19,036 nucleotides of DNA from SZUA-320 sp041612035. Its GTDB lineage: Bacteria; Gemmatimonadota; Gemmatimonadetes; Gemmatimonadales; GWC2-71-9. Under the pieces are notes generated by a model. It made no database searches, was not told where the DNA came from, and was given only the letters and a program-made list of their open reading frames with translations. Shown here in pieces: positions 1 to 8,332 of the stretch (position 1 is the first letter of the stretch; the number at the start of each line of letters is the position of its first letter). The stretch lies in contig JBFILX010000018.1 in the NCBI GenBank assembly GCA_041612035.1, forward strand, positions 1 through 19,036, in the 5' to 3' direction. A program made the position numbers and the translations under genes.

Positions 1-911
1 CGGCTCTCGTTCTCCGCGATGACCCCGTTGGCGGCGTCGAGCACCACCTGGGTGGAGCGGTAGTTCTCCTCCAGCCGCACCAGCCGCACCGGATCGAAGT
101 CGGCCTGGAACGCCCGCATGTTCCGCACGTCGGCGCCGCGCCACCCGTAGATGGACTGGTCGTCGTCGCCCACCGCGAAGACGTTCCCGTGTCCGCCGAG
201 CAGCCGGACCAGCCGGTACTGCGCCCGGTTGGTGTCCTGGAACTCGTCCACCAGCACGAACTGGAACCGGTCCCGCCACCAGGCCAGCCGGTCGGGGAAC
301 CGCTCGAACAGGGTGAGCGGGTGCAGCATCAGGTCGTCGAAGTCCATGGCGTTCCTGGCCTGGAGCGCGGCGCCCATGGCCCTCTGGATGTCGGCCGCGA
401 CCTGGACCAGCGGCTCCCCCGGCGCCGACGCGGCCAGCTGTTCCGCGGTCAGCATCCGGTTCTTGGCGGCCGAGACGACCGACTGCACCGCCCGCGGCGG
501 GAAGAGCTTGACCGGGTGGTTCCGCTCGTCCATCAGCCGGCGGATCAGGGCCAGCCGGTCGTCCTCGTCGTAGATGGTGAACTGCCGGGTGAACCCGAGC
601 CGCTCCGCCTCGCGGCGCAGCAGGCGGGCGCTCAGCGAGTGGAAGGTGCCGATCCAGAGGCCGGTCGGGTCGCGCCCCAGCAGGGTCGCCACCCGCTCCT
701 TCATCTCGCCCGCGGCGCGGTTGGTGAAGGTGACGGCGAAGATCCGCTCGGGGGCCACGCCGTGGTCGTCGATCAGCCGGGCCAGCCGGGTGGTGAGCAC
801 CCGGGTCTTGCCCGAGCCGGCGCCCGCCAGCACCAGGATGGGGCCGTGCACGTGCTCGGCGGCCTCCCGCTGGGCCGGGTTCAGGCTCCCGAACCAGTCC
901 GTGCGCGCCAT
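1..911 (-). CDS. uvrD: UvrD/PcrA-family ATP-dependent DNA helicase, N-terminal part (gene runs off the left edge)
   Basis: This is a superfamily 1 DNA helicase that unwinds DNA with ATP in repair and replication-conflict resolution. The frame is open from ATG at 911 to the window edge, about 303 codons of a family that usually has 700 or more. Visible motifs in order: a Q-motif-like LNPAQREA near residue 10, Walker A GAGSGKT at 30-36, TFTNRAAGEM near residue 60, IGTFHS near 90, Walker B DEFQDTN starting at residue 222, and GDDDQSIYGWRG around 248-259. These cover domains 1A and 1B; domains 2A/2B lie outside. It follows serS by 11 bp on the same strand and is probably co-transcribed from the promoter at 2773-2801. 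The motifs alone do not separate UvrD from PcrA or Rep. Confidence 0.95.
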   Translation of the reverse strand, partial: MARTDWFGSLNPAQREAAEHVHGPILVLAGAGSGKTRVLTTRLARLIDDHGVAPERIFAVTFTNRAAGEMKERVATLLGRDPTGLWIGTFHSLSARLLRREAERLGFTRQFTIYDEDDRLALIRRLMDERNHPVKLFPPRAVQSVVSAAKNRMLTAEQLAASAPGEPLVQVAADIQRAMGAALQARNAMDFDDLMLHPLTLFERFPDRLAWWRDRFQFVLVDEFQDTNRAQYRLVRLLGGHGNVFAVGDDDQSIYGWRGADVRNMRAFQADFDPVRLVRLEENYRSTQVVLDAANGVIAENES

Positions 912-922
912 CGGGAGCCGCC

Positions 923-2203
923 CTACGCCGGGGTGAGCCGGTCGGTGCCGAGGTAGCCGGCCAGGGGCTCGGGCAGCCGGACCGACCCGTCGGCCTGCTG
1001 GCCGTGCTCCAGCAGCGCGGCGATGGTGCGCGGGAAGGCCACCCCGGAGGCGTTCAGCGTGTGCACGAACTCCGGCTTGGCGCCCGGGGCCGGCCGATAG
1101 CGGAGGTTGGCCCGTCGGGCCTGGAAGTCGGTGAAGGTGCTGGAGCTGGACACCTCGAGCCAGGCCTCGGCGCCGGGCGCCCAGACCTCCAGGTCGAAGG
1201 TGCGCGCGGCACTGAAGCCGGTATCGCCCGCCGCGAGCTCCACCACCCGGTACGGCAGGCCCAGCGCCCGGAGCACCGCCTCGGCGTGCCCGGTGAGCCG
1301 TTCGTGCTCTGCGTCGGAGGCGTCGGCCGGGACCAGCCGGACCAGTTCCACCTTGTCGAACTGGTGCACCCGGATGAGCCCCCGGGTGTCCTTGCCGTGC
1401 GAGAAGGCCTCGCGCCGGAAGCACGGGGTCCAGGCCGTCAGCGCGATCGGCAGGTCGGACCGTTCGAGGATCTCGTCCCGGTAGAGGTTGGTCAGCGGGA
1501 CTTCCGCGGTGGGAACGAGGTACAGGTCGTCGGACGGGATCGCGTACATGTCCTCGGCGAACCGGGGCAGCTGCCCCGTGCCGGTCATGCTGGCCCGGTT
1601 GACGAGGTAGGGCGGCGCGATCTCGCGGTAGCCGTGCTCGCGGGTATGCAGGTCCAGCATGAAGGCCGCGAGCGAGCGGACCAGCCGGGCCCCCATCCCG
1701 GTGAAGACCGGGAACCCGGAGCCGCTGATCTTGGCGCCCCGCGGCAGGTCGAAGAGCCCCAGCCGCTCGCCCAGCTCCCAGTGGGGCCGCGGGGTGAACC
1801 CGAACGCCGGGGCCGTCCCCACCTCGCGCACCAGCCGGTTGGCGGTCGCGTCGCCGTCGGGCACGGCGGGGTGCGGCAGGTTGGGCACGGTGAGGAGGTC
1901 GGCCTCCAGCGCCGCGTCCACCTCGCGGACCTCCGCGTCCAGCGCCTTCACCCGCTCGCCCGAGGCCTTCAGCTCGGCCAGCAGGTCGTCGGCGGGCTCG
2001 CCTGCCTTCTTGCGACGGGCCACTTCCTCCGACGCGGCGTTGCGGGTGGCCTTGAGCCCCTCCACCTCCACCAGCAGCTCGCGGCGGCGCCGGTCGGCGG
2101 CCAGCAGCCGGTCCGCCACGGCGTCCACCGCAGGGTCCCCGCGGCGGCCGAGCGCGGCCCGGACGGCTTCCGGGTCCTGGCGCAGCAGCCGGATGTCGAT
2201 CAC
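923..2203 (-). CDS. serS: Serine--tRNA ligase (SerRS)
   Basis: Cytoplasmic class II aminoacyl-tRNA synthetase that charges tRNA(Ser), and tRNA(Sec) where present, with serine. It has 426 residues, the usual length. The N-terminal 110 residues are charged and heptad-like, as expected for the tRNA-binding coiled-coil arm. The catalytic part has TAEVPLTNLYRDEI (serine site), motif 2 FRREAFSHGKDTRGL followed by HQFDKVE, and motif 3 ending in PRTIAALLEHGQQADG. Small deviations are a serine where many SerRS have the Cys of EVSSCS, and NASGVAFPRT instead of the usual NGSGLAVGRT. The start is GTG, supported by the MIDIRLLR beginning typical of the family; no SD is obvious and the upstream lipoprotein stop is only 4 bp away, so translation probably couples to it. 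Certain in function. Confidence 0.98.
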   Translation of the reverse strand: MIDIRLLRQDPEAVRAALGRRGDPAVDAVADRLLAADRRRRELLVEVEGLKATRNAASEEVARRKKAGEPADDLLAELKASGERVKALDAEVREVDAALEADLLTVPNLPHPAVPDGDATANRLVREVGTAPAFGFTPRPHWELGERLGLFDLPRGAKISGSGFPVFTGMGARLVRSLAAFMLDLHTREHGYREIAPPYLVNRASMTGTGQLPRFAEDMYAIPSDDLYLVPTAEVPLTNLYRDEILERSDLPIALTAWTPCFRREAFSHGKDTRGLIRVHQFDKVELVRLVPADASDAEHERLTGHAEAVLRALGLPYRVVELAAGDTGFSAARTFDLEVWAPGAEAWLEVSSSSTFTDFQARRANLRYRPAPGAKPEFVHTLNASGVAFPRTIAALLEHGQQADGSVRLPEPLAGYLGTDRLTPA

Positions 2204-2207
2204 GGGA

Positions 2208-2765
2208 TCAGCGCCCGGGGAGCCCGGGTTCCAGCCCCTTGTACCCGCAGTTCGCGTTCACGAGGATCTGGAACTGCACCCGCCGGCGTTCCACGTCGAT
2301 CTCCAGCACCTCGAGCTTGGCGTACACCGGGAGGCCGAAGAAGCAGATGGGGGGGATGCGGCCCCGCACGTAGAGCACGTCGCCCGGGCGGACCTCCACC
2401 GGTTCCTGGGTGACGTACCCGTTCACCTCGGCTTCGACGATCTGCTCGAAGGCACCGGCGGCGGGCTTGAGGCCCGGGTCGACCCCGCCCGATCCCGGCT
2501 GGCCCACCTTGGCGCCGGGCACCAGGACCGGCAACCCGTTGCGGATATCGAAGGCGAAATCGGTGAGGGTGGAGCGGTCGAGCCGCACCGGGCGGCGTTC
2601 GGTCAGGGCGTACCCGCTCGGCAGCCAGACCTCGGTGCCGCTGGCGGCGTAGACCGACACGGTGTCCACCGTGTTGCTGAAGATCGGCGGACCCAGGAGG
2701 TTGGGGTCGCCGCAACCCGCGAGGGCCACGAAACCGGCCACGACGGCCACAAAACCGGGGCGCAT
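2208..2765 (-). CDS. Hypothetical lipoprotein upstream of serS
   Basis: A 185-residue protein I do not recognise. It begins with a hydrophobic segment and a lipobox, VALAGC, with Cys18 as the lipidation site, so it should be exported and anchored to a membrane. The mature part is beta-rich in appearance and carries two further cysteines, in PPICFFGLP and NANCGYKG, which could form a disulfide. No catalytic motif is visible. The ATG at 2765 is chosen because it gives a clean lipoprotein signal and sits 7 nt from a good -10 box; longer readings of the frame run back through the promoter and the opposite gene. The short spacing to serS (4 bp) suggests a lipoprotein-serS-helicase operon, although no functional link is obvious. 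Probably lineage-restricted. Confidence 0.85.
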   Translation of the reverse strand: MRPGFVAVVAGFVALAGCGDPNLLGPPIFSNTVDTVSVYAASGTEVWLPSGYALTERRPVRLDRSTLTDFAFDIRNGLPVLVPGAKVGQPGSGGVDPGLKPAAGAFEQIVEAEVNGYVTQEPVEVRPGDVLYVRGRIPPICFFGLPVYAKLEVLEIDVERRRVQFQILVNANCGYKGLEPGLPGR

Positions 2766-2772
2766 CGGCGGA

Positions 2773-2801
2773 AGCTTAAGAGCCGCCCGGAGGGCGGTCA
2801 A
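2773..2801 (-). promoter_or_regulatory. Promoter for the lipoprotein-serS-uvrD unit, apparently leaderless
   Basis: On the minus strand a TTGACC -35 box (2796-2801) is followed after 17 bp by TAAGCT (2773-2778). Seven nucleotides later comes the ATG at 2765, so transcription should start at or next to the start codon and the mRNA would have no Shine-Dalgarno leader. The spacer contains a perfect 6-bp inverted repeat (2783-2797). The spacing is seen in the sequence; the start point is inferred. Confidence 0.6.
2783..2797. repeat. Short inverted repeat inside the lipoprotein/serS promoter spacer
   Basis: CCGCCC and GGGCGG flank a 3-base centre, GGA. The palindrome fills most of the spacer between the -35 and -10 boxes and touches the -35 box, where a repressor would block polymerase. 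In DNA this GC-rich a 6-bp palindrome can arise by chance, so an operator role is only a suggestion. Confidence 0.3.
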
Positions 2802-2815
2802 CCCACCGATTTTGC

Positions 2816-2845
2816 TTGACTTCCGCCACCCCGGCGCCCTACGTT
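2816..2845 (+). promoter_or_regulatory. Promoter for the Roadblock-manC-glmU-like operon, apparently leaderless
   Basis: TTGACT (2816-2821), an 18-bp spacer and TACGTT (2840-2845). The GTG at 2853 follows after 7 nt, the same spacing as on the opposite strand, again predicting a leaderless transcript. The two -35 boxes are separated by only 14 bp, so both polymerases would compete for the same short region. The predicted start of transcription is an inference from spacing. Confidence 0.6.
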
Positions 2846-2852
2846 GCCAGCC

Positions 2853-3200
2853 GTGCTCCGCCAACTGGTCGATGGTCTCGCCGCGAGGCCGGACGTGGCC
2901 GGCGTCGCCGTGGTGAGCGGTGACGGGCTGGTCATCGAGGAGGCCCTCGGCCCGGGGACGGACCCCGACGGCGTGGCGGCGCTCGCGACCACCGTCGCGC
3001 GTCACGGCGGCGAGCTGGGCACGGCGGCGGGACTCGGTTCGCTGGCCACCGCCGTCCTCGAGTACGAGGGCGCCCCGGCGGTGATCGGCCCCCTCGGCGG
3101 CGGCGCCTCGCTGGTGGTCGTGGCCCGGCCGGGCACCGACCTGGGCGGCCTGCTCTACCTGCTTCGTCACCATCGCGGCGCCATCGCCGACCTGCTGTGA
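2853..3200 (+). CDS. Roadblock/LC7 (MglB-like) domain protein
   Basis: A 115-residue single-domain protein of the Roadblock/LC7 fold. The family usually dimerises and regulates small Ras-like GTPases, as MglB does for MglA in polarity and motility, or acts in signalling scaffolds. Typical features are the opening amphipathic helix (LRQLVDGLAARPDV), the strand-turn GVAVVSGDGLVIEE, the middle helix with AALATTVARHGGELG, the LATAVLEYEG strand and the closing helix LGGLLYLLRHH. No signal peptide or membrane segment is present, so it should be cytoplasmic. GTG at 2853 is preferred because it lies 7 nt after the -10 box; TTG at 2844 in the same frame would lie inside that box. No partner GTPase is encoded in this window. 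It heads a nucleotide-sugar operon, which may hint at control of surface polysaccharide. Confidence 0.82.
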   Translation: MLRQLVDGLAARPDVAGVAVVSGDGLVIEEALGPGTDPDGVAALATTVARHGGELGTAAGLGSLATAVLEYEGAPAVIGPLGGGASLVVVARPGTDLGGLLYLLRHHRGAIADLL

Positions 3201-3225
3201 CCACCTCCTCCCACGCCGCCTGACC

Positions 3226-4254
3226 ATGGACTGGGCGGTGATTCTCGCCGGCGGCTCGGGCACGCGGTTCTGGCCCCTGAGCACGCCCTCCCGGCCCAAA
3301 CAGCTGCTTCCCCTCGCCGGCCCGGTGCCCACCGCAGTGGCCGCGGTGCGCGCCATCGAGCCCCTGGTGAGCCGGGACCGCATCCTGGTGGTGACCGGGG
3401 GCGCGCTCGCCGGACCGCTGCAGGGGGCCCTCGGCCTGCGGCCCGACCACATCCTGATCGAGCCCCGGGCCGCGAGCACCGCCCCCGCCCTGGTCTGGGC
3501 CACGGCGGTGGCGGCCCGGCGCGACCCCGAGGCCGCCCTGGTGTCCATGCATGCCGACTGGCACCTGGGCACCGGCGAGGCCTTCCGGGAGGCCGCGGCC
3601 CGGAGCCTGGCCGTGGCCCGGCGGCTGGATCTCCTGGTCACCACCGGCCTCGTTCCGACCCGGGTGGAATCGGGCTACGGCCATATCGTGCCGGGGGAGC
3701 CGATCGCCGAGGGGGCCCGGCGGGTGGCCCGGTTCACCGAGAAGCCGCCCCGCCCGGAGGCGGAGCGGCTCACGGCGGCCGGCGCGCTGTGGAACAGCGG
3801 ACTCTTCGCCTGGACCGCGTCCCGGCTCCTGGCCGAAGTCCGGGCCTGCACGCCGGAAGTGGCGACCGCCCTGGACGCGCTCGAGGCGGGTGACGTGGCC
3901 CGCTACTTCACGGAGGTGACCCCGGTGAGCATCGATGTGGGGCTGTTCGAGCGGAGCAGCCGGGTCGCCGTCCTGGCGGGCGACTTCCCCTGGGACGACG
4001 TGGGGGACTGGGCCGCTCTCGCGCGGGTGCGCGGAACCGACCCGCAGGGCAACGTGCTGGAGGGCCAGGCGCTGGCGGTGGACACGGCCGGCTGCATCGC
4101 GTGGGGTGACAGCATGCCGGTGGTGCTGTACGGCGTCCGCGACCTGGTGGTGGTCGAGGCCCATGGCCGGGTCCTGGTCCTCCCCCGCGAACGGGCGGCC
4201 CGGCTCAAGGAGCTGCTCGACGCGCTGCCCCCCGAGGTCCGGGACCTCGAATGA
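3226..4254 (+). CDS. manC: Mannose-1-phosphate guanylyltransferase
   Basis: Makes GDP-mannose from mannose 1-phosphate and GTP in the cytoplasm, supplying mannose, fucose or rhamnose units for glycans. It has 342 residues, the length of the single-function form without a fused phosphomannose isomerase domain. Family signatures: the nucleotide-binding loop GGSGTRFWPLSTPSRPKQ at 9-26, with Arg14 and Lys25; EPRAASTAPA at 79-88; MHADW at 108-112, where Asp111 is the likely metal ligand; FTEKP at 170-174; WNSGLFAW at 189-196. The HADW form differs from the common PADH motif. The ATG at 3226 starts 25 bp after the Roadblock gene without a clear SD sequence. Its stop overlaps the next start (ATGA, 4251-4254), so translation of the two is coupled. 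A guanylyl- rather than another nucleotidyl-transferase is inferred from overall similarity to ManC. Confidence 0.92.
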   Translation: MDWAVILAGGSGTRFWPLSTPSRPKQLLPLAGPVPTAVAAVRAIEPLVSRDRILVVTGGALAGPLQGALGLRPDHILIEPRAASTAPALVWATAVAARRDPEAALVSMHADWHLGTGEAFREAAARSLAVARRLDLLVTTGLVPTRVESGYGHIVPGEPIAEGARRVARFTEKPPRPEAERLTAAGALWNSGLFAWTASRLLAEVRACTPEVATALDALEAGDVARYFTEVTPVSIDVGLFERSSRVAVLAGDFPWDDVGDWAALARVRGTDPQGNVLEGQALAVDTAGCIAWGDSMPVVLYGVRDLVVVEAHGRVLVLPRERAARLKELLDALPPEVRDLE

Positions 4255-5417
4255 CGCGGCTCTTCCTGGTCGATCCGCCCGAGCCCGGGCCGGCCTGGGC
4301 CCCCTTCGCCGGCGTGCGTCCGCTGTCCGAGCTCCGGGCGGGCGCCTGGCTGCTTCGCGAGCGCTGGGAGGCCGCGGTCGGGCGCGCGGCCAGCGGACTG
4401 GTGGCGGCGCACGCGGAGGGCTTCTGCGACGTGGATCACCCGCCGGCGGTCTCCGCGGACCAGGTCACCGGTCCCGCCCTGGTGGCGAGCGCCACCTGCG
4501 TGCCTGCCCGCGAGCCGGTGCGCCCCGGGGCCGGGGTGCGGCGGCTCACGGTGGAGGACCGCACGGTGGCCTGGGTGCTGGCCGAGGGCGAGCGGTGGCA
4601 CGGTCCGCACGAGGAGGGCCCGGCGCAGGCGATCGGCGGGCGCACCCTGTCAGGCGCCTGGGAGCTGGTGGACCTGCTGGAGACCCTGCTCCCGGCCGAC
4701 TGCCTCGAGTTCACCGCGGCACCGGCCGATCCCCTGCCGTCGGGGGCCGTCGTGCTGGGCGACCCGGGGCGGGTGGTGTGCCTGGGGGCGGCGGTGGAGC
4801 CCGGGGTGGTGTTCGACGTGCGGGAAGGCGCGGTGGTCCTGGCCGAAGGCGCCGAGGTCCGGGCGGGGGCCCGCCTGACCGGGCCGCTCTTCGTGGGTCC
4901 GGGGACGGTGCTGCTGGGCGGGCGGATCGGGCGCAGCAGCCTGGGACCGGCCTGCAGGGTGCACGGCGAGGTGAGCGACGTGGTGATGACCGGCTATGCC
5001 AACAAGAGCCACGACGGGTTCGTGGGCCACTCGGTCCTGGGCGCCTGGGTGAACCTCGGGGCCGGCACCATCACCTCCAACCTCAAGAACACCTACGGCG
5101 CGGTGGCGCTCGACCTGCCGGGCGGGCGGCTGGAGACCGGCCGGCAGTTCCTGGGCAGCCTGATCGGCGACCACGCCAAGACCGCCATCGGGACGCTGTT
5201 CGGCACCGGCACCGTGGTGGGCGCGGGCGCCAGCCTGTTCGGCGAGCGGGACGTGCCCCGCTACGTCCCGCCCTTCGCCTGGGGCCCGGGCCCGGAGCGG
5301 ATGGCGCTGGAGGGGTTCCTGCGGATGGCGGGCCGGGTGCTGCCCCGGCGCGGCGTGGCGTTCACCCCGGAGCGGGAGCGCGCCCTGCGCGCCCTGCACG
5401 CCCGGCACGTGCGGTGA
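4251..5417 (+). CDS. GlmU-like putative sugar-nucleotide transferase with left-handed beta-helix
   Basis: A 388-residue protein of the family that in Bacteroidetes and relatives is proposed to replace GlmU, linking UDP-GlcNAc diphosphorylase and acetyltransferase functions. The N-terminal half opens with RLFLVDPP and RPLSELRAGAWLLRERWE, typical of this divergent nucleotidyltransferase domain, and lacks the usual GxGTRM loop of classic GlmU. The C-terminal half (about residues 160-365) has hexad-like repeats of a left-handed beta-helix and the family block NKSHDGFVGHSVLG, then NLGAGTITSNLKNTYG and a GTGTVVGAGASLF turn. It overlaps manC by 4 bp upstream and the metallo-hydrolase by 4 bp downstream. 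I am confident of the family, less so of the exact reaction. If no classic glmU is elsewhere in the genome, this is the probable source of UDP-GlcNAc for peptidoglycan. Confidence 0.85.
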   Translation: MTRLFLVDPPEPGPAWAPFAGVRPLSELRAGAWLLRERWEAAVGRAASGLVAAHAEGFCDVDHPPAVSADQVTGPALVASATCVPAREPVRPGAGVRRLTVEDRTVAWVLAEGERWHGPHEEGPAQAIGGRTLSGAWELVDLLETLLPADCLEFTAAPADPLPSGAVVLGDPGRVVCLGAAVEPGVVFDVREGAVVLAEGAEVRAGARLTGPLFVGPGTVLLGGRIGRSSLGPACRVHGEVSDVVMTGYANKSHDGFVGHSVLGAWVNLGAGTITSNLKNTYGAVALDLPGGRLETGRQFLGSLIGDHAKTAIGTLFGTGTVVGAGASLFGERDVPRYVPPFAWGPGPERMALEGFLRMAGRVLPRRGVAFTPERERALRALHARHVR

Positions 5418-6256
5418 CCCGGCTGGTGGTGCTGGGCTCCGGCTCCCGGGGCAACGCCTTCGCCGTGGTGGCCGGCGACGACGCGGTCCTGGTGGACGCC
5501 GGGTTCGGGCCCCGCACCCTGGCCCGGCGGGCGGAGGCGGCGGGGCTCGACCTGGCGGCGGTGCGGGCGGTGGCGCTCACCCACGAGCACGGCGACCATG
5601 CCCGCGGGGGCGCCGCCCTGGCGGCCAAGCTGGGCGTGCCGGTGGTCTCCTCCCGGGGCACCTGGCGCGCCCTCGGCACCCCCGCGGGGACGGCCCACCA
5701 CGCCCTGCGGCCCACCCGTCCGTTCCGGCTCGATCCGTTCATCTTCGACAGCTGCCTCACGACCCACGACGCGGCCGAGCCCATCGCCCTGTCGGTCGAG
5801 GCGCCGGACGGGGCGCGGATCGCGTTCGCCATGGACATCGGCCGGCCCACCGCCGGTGTGCGCTACGTCCTCCGGGAGGCGAACGCCGTCGTGGTGGAAG
5901 CCAACTACGACGAGGTGCTCCTGCGGACCGGGCGCTACCCGGCGTCGGTGCAGCAGCGCATCGCCGGCTCCCGGGGTCACCTGTCGAACCGGGCCGCCGC
6001 CGAGCTCGTGGCGGAGGTCCTGCACGACGGGCTGGGGGTGGTGGTGCTGGTCCACCTGAGCCAGGAGAGCAACACCCCGGAGCGGGCCCGGGCCGCGGTG
6101 GAACCGGTGCTGCGGGCCCGGGGCTACCGGGGAGGGGTGTGGGTGGCGCTGCAGGAGCGCCCCCTGCCGGCGATCAGCGTGCCGGGGGCACCCGATCGGG
6201 ATCAGGGGGAACTGGCACTCCGCTGGGACGCGGCGTCGGCGGGCCGACCCGGGTGA
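5414..6256 (+). CDS. MBL-fold metallo-hydrolase of the WalJ/YycJ type
   Basis: A 280-residue metallo-beta-lactamase-fold protein. The opening LGSGSRGNAFAV and the zinc motif THEHGDH (His57, His59, Asp61, His62) are typical of the YycJ/WalJ group, which has been linked to nuclease activity and cell-wall/replication coordination in Firmicutes. Also present are FAMDIG, ANYDEVLL, RGHLSNRAAAEL and VLVHLSQESNTP, the last holding a further family histidine. The GTG at 5414 overlaps the previous stop (GTGA), so it is translationally coupled. After the usual family end near PLPAISV the frame continues for about 24 Gly/Arg/Asp-rich residues. This tail is exactly the part that overlaps the opposite-strand gene by 83 bp. 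Role in this organism unknown. Confidence 0.9.
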   Translation: MTRLVVLGSGSRGNAFAVVAGDDAVLVDAGFGPRTLARRAEAAGLDLAAVRAVALTHEHGDHARGGAALAAKLGVPVVSSRGTWRALGTPAGTAHHALRPTRPFRLDPFIFDSCLTTHDAAEPIALSVEAPDGARIAFAMDIGRPTAGVRYVLREANAVVVEANYDEVLLRTGRYPASVQQRIAGSRGHLSNRAAAELVAEVLHDGLGVVVLVHLSQESNTPERARAAVEPVLRARGYRGGVWVALQERPLPAISVPGAPDRDQGELALRWDAASAGRPG

Positions 6257-6566
6257 GGGTGACGGGGTCGTCGCCCAGCTCCGGGCCCGACAGCGTGAGC
6301 CGGTTGCCGCGGACCCGGATGTCGTAGATCTCCCACTCGCCGCCCACGGCGATCATGATCCGCTTGCCGCTCTCCACCAGGCGCCACCGGGCGTGCTCCT
6401 TCCCCCAGCTGGCGCTGGAGTCGGCCCGGATGATCACTTCGCGGGGTCCGGTGGTCTTGACCTTGTTGTCGGTGAGGCGCCAGAGCCCCTCGATCGAGGG
6501 CCCCTGGGCCTGGAGGCCCGCGGCGGCGATGGTGGTGACGAGCGCGAACAGGGCAAGGCGGACCAC
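6174..6566 (-). CDS. Small secreted protein of unknown function
   Basis: A 130-residue protein with an N-terminal signal peptide (hydrophobic stretch LALFALVTTIAAAGLQAQ, cleavage probably near residue 20). The mature part starts GPSIEGLWRLTDNK and consists of short alternating strands with charged turns, as in small lipocalin-like or beta-sandwich proteins that begin with an xGxW motif; I cannot name the family. The last 20 residues are Pro-rich and look disordered. Start is GTG at 6566, preceded by a purine-rich SD (GGAAGGGAG) at suitable spacing. It lies downstream of groEL behind a strong hairpin, so it probably has its own promoter; a TATCTT-like -10 near 6608-6613 is possible but has no good -35. 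Its 3' end overlaps the facing metallo-hydrolase gene by 83 bp. Confidence 0.75.
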   Translation of the reverse strand: MVRLALFALVTTIAAAGLQAQGPSIEGLWRLTDNKVKTTGPREVIIRADSSASWGKEHARWRLVESGKRIMIAVGGEWEIYDIRVRGNRLTLSGPELGDDPVTLTRVGPPTPRPSGVPVPPDPDRVPPAR

Positions 6567-6620
6567 GGCGACTCCCTTCCGGTGAAGCGGTTGCGGCCGA
6601 CCCCGGGAAGATAACGCGAA

Positions 6621-6644
6621 CGGGGGCCCCCGAAGGGGCCCCCG
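6621..6644 (-). terminator. Hairpin with UUCG loop after groEL
   Basis: A perfect 10-bp GC stem (CGGGGGCCCC/GGGGCCCCCG) closes a four-base loop that reads TTCG on the minus strand, the very stable UUCG tetraloop. It starts 23 bp after the groEL stop. The sequence after it (TTCGCGTTATCTT) is only mildly T-rich, so it may work as a terminator or as a 3' stabiliser that protects the groESL mRNA. Confidence 0.7.
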
Positions 6645-6667
6645 CCGCGTCTCCCGAACCGTCGGGA

Positions 6668-8299
<1,632 letters not shown>

Positions 8300-8332
8300 A
8301 TCTCGATTCCTCCAAATGGGTCGAAAGGGGGA

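Noticed and set aside
1004..2413. Long plus-strand open frame opposite serS
   Set aside because: Shadow of serS; no domain, and low-complexity Gly/Arg/Pro composition.
2844..2852. TTG at 2844 as the start of the Roadblock gene
   Set aside because: It lies within the -10 box of the promoter, so it could not be on the mRNA; the GTG at 2853 fits.
3935..6256. A 773-codon frame that might be read as a fusion ending in the metallo-hydrolase
   Set aside because: The first 493 codons are the wrong frame of the manC and GlmU-like genes (Arg/Gly/Ala repeats); the true start is the GTG at 5414.
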